DNA from: CAYFHQ01 sp964342805
GTDB lineage: Bacteria; Bacillota; Clostridia; Peptostreptococcales; Acidaminobacteraceae
Length of the DNA: 23,070 bases
Assembly: GCA_964342805.1 (NCBI GenBank)
Contig: CAYFHQ010000060.1
Location: 1-23,070, forward strand
Reading direction: 5' to 3'
In this document: piece by piece, positions 21,219 to 23,070 of the stretch
Layout of the letters: every line of letters starts with the position of its first letter
Numbering within the stretch: position 1 is the first letter of the stretch
Notes under the pieces: generated by a model
Seen by the model: only the letters and a program-made list of their open reading frames with translations
Database searches by the model: none
Told to the model about the DNA's origin: nothing
Position numbers and translations under genes: made by a program

Positions 21219-22499
21219 ATGAAACGAACAATGATCCATTCACTCCCACAAGAAGTTGGCAAGACGGTTACAATTAGCGGCTGGGTCCACAGGGTCCGCA
21301 AGCTTAAAGCAGTGGTGTTTGTTATTCTCAGAGACAGGACTGGCCTGGTTCAACTGGCCTTATCCCCTAGTCTTTTTGAGAGCCTTAACCTACGACTGGA
21401 AACGGTTATCTCCGCCCAAGGTCTTGTTGTGGAGTCTCCCAATAAGCTTGGACCTATTGAGGTGCAAGTCACTTCACTCCAGGTCTTAAACCAGGTGGCA
21501 GAAGACTTGCCCCTTCAAGTCAACGGCAGTCATATCAAGGCTTCCCTGGACACCCTGCTCAACCACCGGGTCCTGGCCCTTCGCCATGAAAGGCAAATGG
21601 CCATTTTCAAAGTCCAGTCTGCCCTGTCCCAAGCCTTTTCGAGCTTTTTACAAGGCCAAGGTTTCCTGGAAATCCGTACGCCAAAATTGGTTAAGGAAGG
21701 GGCTGAAGGCGGGGCCAATGTCTTCTCCCTGGACTACTTTGGTCAAAGGGCCTACCTGGCTCAGAGTCCCCAGTTCTACAAGCAAATGATGGTAGCTTCA
21801 GGTGCAGAACGAGTCTTTGAAATTGCCCCTGTCTTCCGGGCAGAAGCCCACAGTACCTCCCGCCACCTCAACGAGTACATTAGCATGGATATGGAAATGG
21901 GTTTTATCGAAAGTGAAGAAGAACTCATGGAACTGGAGACAAACCTCCTGGCCCATATGATCAAGCACCTGAATGAAACTTGCACCAAAGAACTGGCCTG
22001 TCTGGAGGTTACCCTGCCCAAAGTCCCAGAGGCCATTCCAACCCTAAAACTCCAAGAAGCCATCGACATCCTCAAGACCCAGTATGGGAAAAGAGAACTG
22101 GAAGGCGACCTAGACCCTGAAGGGGAAAAACTCATTAGTGAACACGTGCGTAAGGAAACCGGCTCCGACTTCCTCTTCCTCACCCATTACCCCCAGACCA
22201 AACGGCCCATGTACACCCTCCCCTGCGGAGAAACCGAATCCCATAGCTTCGACCTCTTGTTTAGGGGCCTAGAAATCACCACAGGCGGCCTACGGATTCA
22301 CCAAGCAGCCCTATTAGAAGAAAGCATGGTCAAAAAAGGACTCAACCCGGAAGAATACAGCACTTACGTGGACACCTTCCGCTACGGTGCCCCACCCCAC
22401 GGTGGCCTGGCCATTGGACTTGAGCGACTCACCGCCCAACTTCTGGGTCACCCAATGTCAGACAGGCCTCCTTGTTCCCAAGGGACTGCAACAGATTGA
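21219..22499 (+). CDS. aspS2: Aspartate--tRNA ligase, archaeal type (possibly nondiscriminating), frameshifted near the 3' end
   Basis: The start at 21219 has GGAGGTGCACG upstream. The protein has an N-terminal OB-fold anticodon-binding domain (ISGWVHRVRKL, about 20-29) and a class II catalytic core: the archaeal AspRS segment EGGANVFSLDYFGQRAYLAQ (about 163-182), motif 2 PVFRAEAHSTSRHLNE (about 204-219), and motif 3 APPHGGLAIGLERLTAQLLG. About 430 residues and no bacterial insertion domain indicate the archaeal AspRS2 group. His24 and Pro79 fall at positions that, from memory, favour recognition of tRNA-Asn as well. After LLGHP the frame shifts: adding one base at about 22453 restores NVRQASLFPRDCNRLTP and a stop at 22505-22507, the usual family end. 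As read, the last 14 residues are aberrant. Confidence 0.85.
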   Translation: MKRTMIHSLPQEVGKTVTISGWVHRVRKLKAVVFVILRDRTGLVQLALSPSLFESLNLRLETVISAQGLVVESPNKLGPIEVQVTSLQVLNQVAEDLPLQVNGSHIKASLDTLLNHRVLALRHERQMAIFKVQSALSQAFSSFLQGQGFLEIRTPKLVKEGAEGGANVFSLDYFGQRAYLAQSPQFYKQMMVASGAERVFEIAPVFRAEAHSTSRHLNEYISMDMEMGFIESEEELMELETNLLAHMIKHLNETCTKELACLEVTLPKVPEAIPTLKLQEAIDILKTQYGKRELEGDLDPEGEKLISEHVRKETGSDFLFLTHYPQTKRPMYTLPCGETESHSFDLLFRGLEITTGGLRIHQAALLEESMVKKGLNPEEYSTYVDTFRYGAPPHGGLAIGLERLTAQLLGHPMSDRPPCSQGTATD

Positions 22500-22554
22500 C
22501 ACCATAAACAATCAGCTATTTGAGCGTCTATTGGACATGTGTTTTTAGGCATAG

Positions 22555-22585
22555 GAAAGCCCCCAGAAATCAATTGGGGGCTTCT
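22555..22585. terminator. Bidirectional terminator between AspRS and the partial oxidoreductase
   Basis: AAGCCCCCA (22557-22565) and TGGGGGCTT (22575-22583) form a 9-bp stem with a 9-nt loop between convergent genes. The T tail is short on both strands. Confidence 0.68.
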
Positions 22586-22596
22586 GTATAAAGGAG

Positions 22597-23070
22597 TTAA
22601 CGGTCCGACTCCTCCACAATGTGCAAAATCACATTCCCACGCTTATGAAAACCTTCCACATACCCATGGGCCTCCACCACCTGGTCCATGGCAAAGGTCC
22701 GGTCAATCATGGCTTCCAACTTGCCTTCAGCCAGGTAACCAGCAATGGTAGCAAAGTCTGCCTTGTCCTCCTTGGCTTCTCCATGGACAGTTAAAAAGAC
22801 GCCTCCTTTTTTTAGGATCTTGGAACAAACATTTTTAGAGGTCTTGTCCACCGCGTCAAAGACAATATCATAGGTCTGGTCCACGTCTGTGAAAACCGTG
22901 TTCTTATAGTCAATCACATGGTCAGCGCCCAGGGCCCCAACCCATTCCACATTCCTCGTGCTACATACGGCAGTCACCGTGCCACCAAGAATTTTGACCA
23001 GTTGAACTGCATAAGACCCCCCACCTCCAGATGCGCCATAGACCAGAACATTTTTCCCCGCTACCAGGCC
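22597..23070 (-). CDS. Partial NAD(P)-dependent medium-chain oxidoreductase (N-terminus outside window)
   Basis: The frame is open to the right edge of the window and covers the last 157 residues. It contains the Rossmann loop VYGASGGGGSYAVQLVKILGG, LGADHVIDYKNTVF and the C-terminal EAHGYVEGFHKRGNVILHI. The GTG at 22977 lies inside the Rossmann domain and is not the start. It is clearly homologous to the oxidoreductase at 863-1828 (ADHVIDY, FDAV, VVEAHxYVEGxHKxGNVI) and so is a paralogue. It probably belongs to the same quinone/enone oxidoreductase group. Confidence 0.87.
   Translation of the reverse strand, partial: GLVAGKNVLVYGASGGGGSYAVQLVKILGGTVTAVCSTRNVEWVGALGADHVIDYKNTVFTDVDQTYDIVFDAVDKTSKNVCSKILKKGGVFLTVHGEAKEDKADFATIAGYLAEGKLEAMIDRTFAMDQVVEAHGYVEGFHKRGNVILHIVEESDR

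Noticed and set aside
21776..22183. 135-codon minus-strand frame inside the AspRS gene
   Set aside because: Serine/arginine-rich shadow of the synthetase with no start signals.
1..23070. Insertion sequence, prophage, CRISPR, tRNA or rRNA genes
   Set aside because: No transposase, integrase or phage motifs, no regularly spaced repeats, and no cloverleaf or rRNA sequence were recognised on either strand.

Overview
The window reads as a low-to-moderate G+C Firmicutes chromosome, most likely Clostridia. The evidence is AGGAGG-type ribosome binding sites, sigma-A promoters with 17-bp spacers, short U-tailed terminators, a T-box leader, an archaeal-type aspartyl-tRNA synthetase, and families common in that group (DUF2628, DUF1450, DUF2807, LytTR, WYL, CPBP). 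No insertion sequence, phage gene, CRISPR array, tRNA or rRNA was seen. Species cannot be decided.

Layout. 1-780 is the 3' part of a plus-strand gene. 863-4139 holds a medium-chain oxidoreductase with a strong promoter over a palindromic operator, then a minus-strand run (small membrane protein, TehB-like methyltransferase, P-loop NTPase, histidine phosphatase) ending at a strong terminator. 4332-5925 is a WYL regulator followed by a DJ-1/PfpI protein. 6081-9462 is a minus-strand run of a LUD-domain protein, a methyltransferase, a small conserved protein, an APH(6)-like kinase and a GNAT acetyltransferase; several belong to families known for modifying antibiotics or small molecules. 9593-11694 is a compact operon of a DUF2807 lipoprotein, a small membrane protein with an internal WHPTW repeat, a LytTR regulator and a four-helix membrane protein. 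11930-14215 holds a CPBP membrane protease with an unclear start and an ECF sigma/anti-sigma pair, each broken by an in-frame TAA. 14327-20105 carries mostly single minus-strand genes: DUF1450, TcdA-like, a methyltransferase, an adenylate kinase-like protein, a second methyltransferase with a long structured leader, a VOC protein and a DUF2628 membrane protein. 20106-22507 is plus strand: an ICMT/PEMT-like membrane methyltransferase, then a T-box leader with a second antiterminator/terminator unit, then an archaeal-type AspRS whose last codons are frameshifted. The window closes with a partial oxidoreductase paralogous to the first one.

The least ordinary signals are regulatory RNA and damage. 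(1) About 260 nt upstream of the methyltransferase at 17116-18027 folds into one long hairpin whose base covers the ribosome binding site. (2) The AspRS leader has a complete T-box with a probable GAC (Asp) specifier, followed by a second T-box box and terminator without a normal Stem I. (3) An ECF sigma/anti-sigma operon still has an ECF-like promoter but carries two nonsense codons. Three coding lesions in one window raise the question of sequence error versus real decay.
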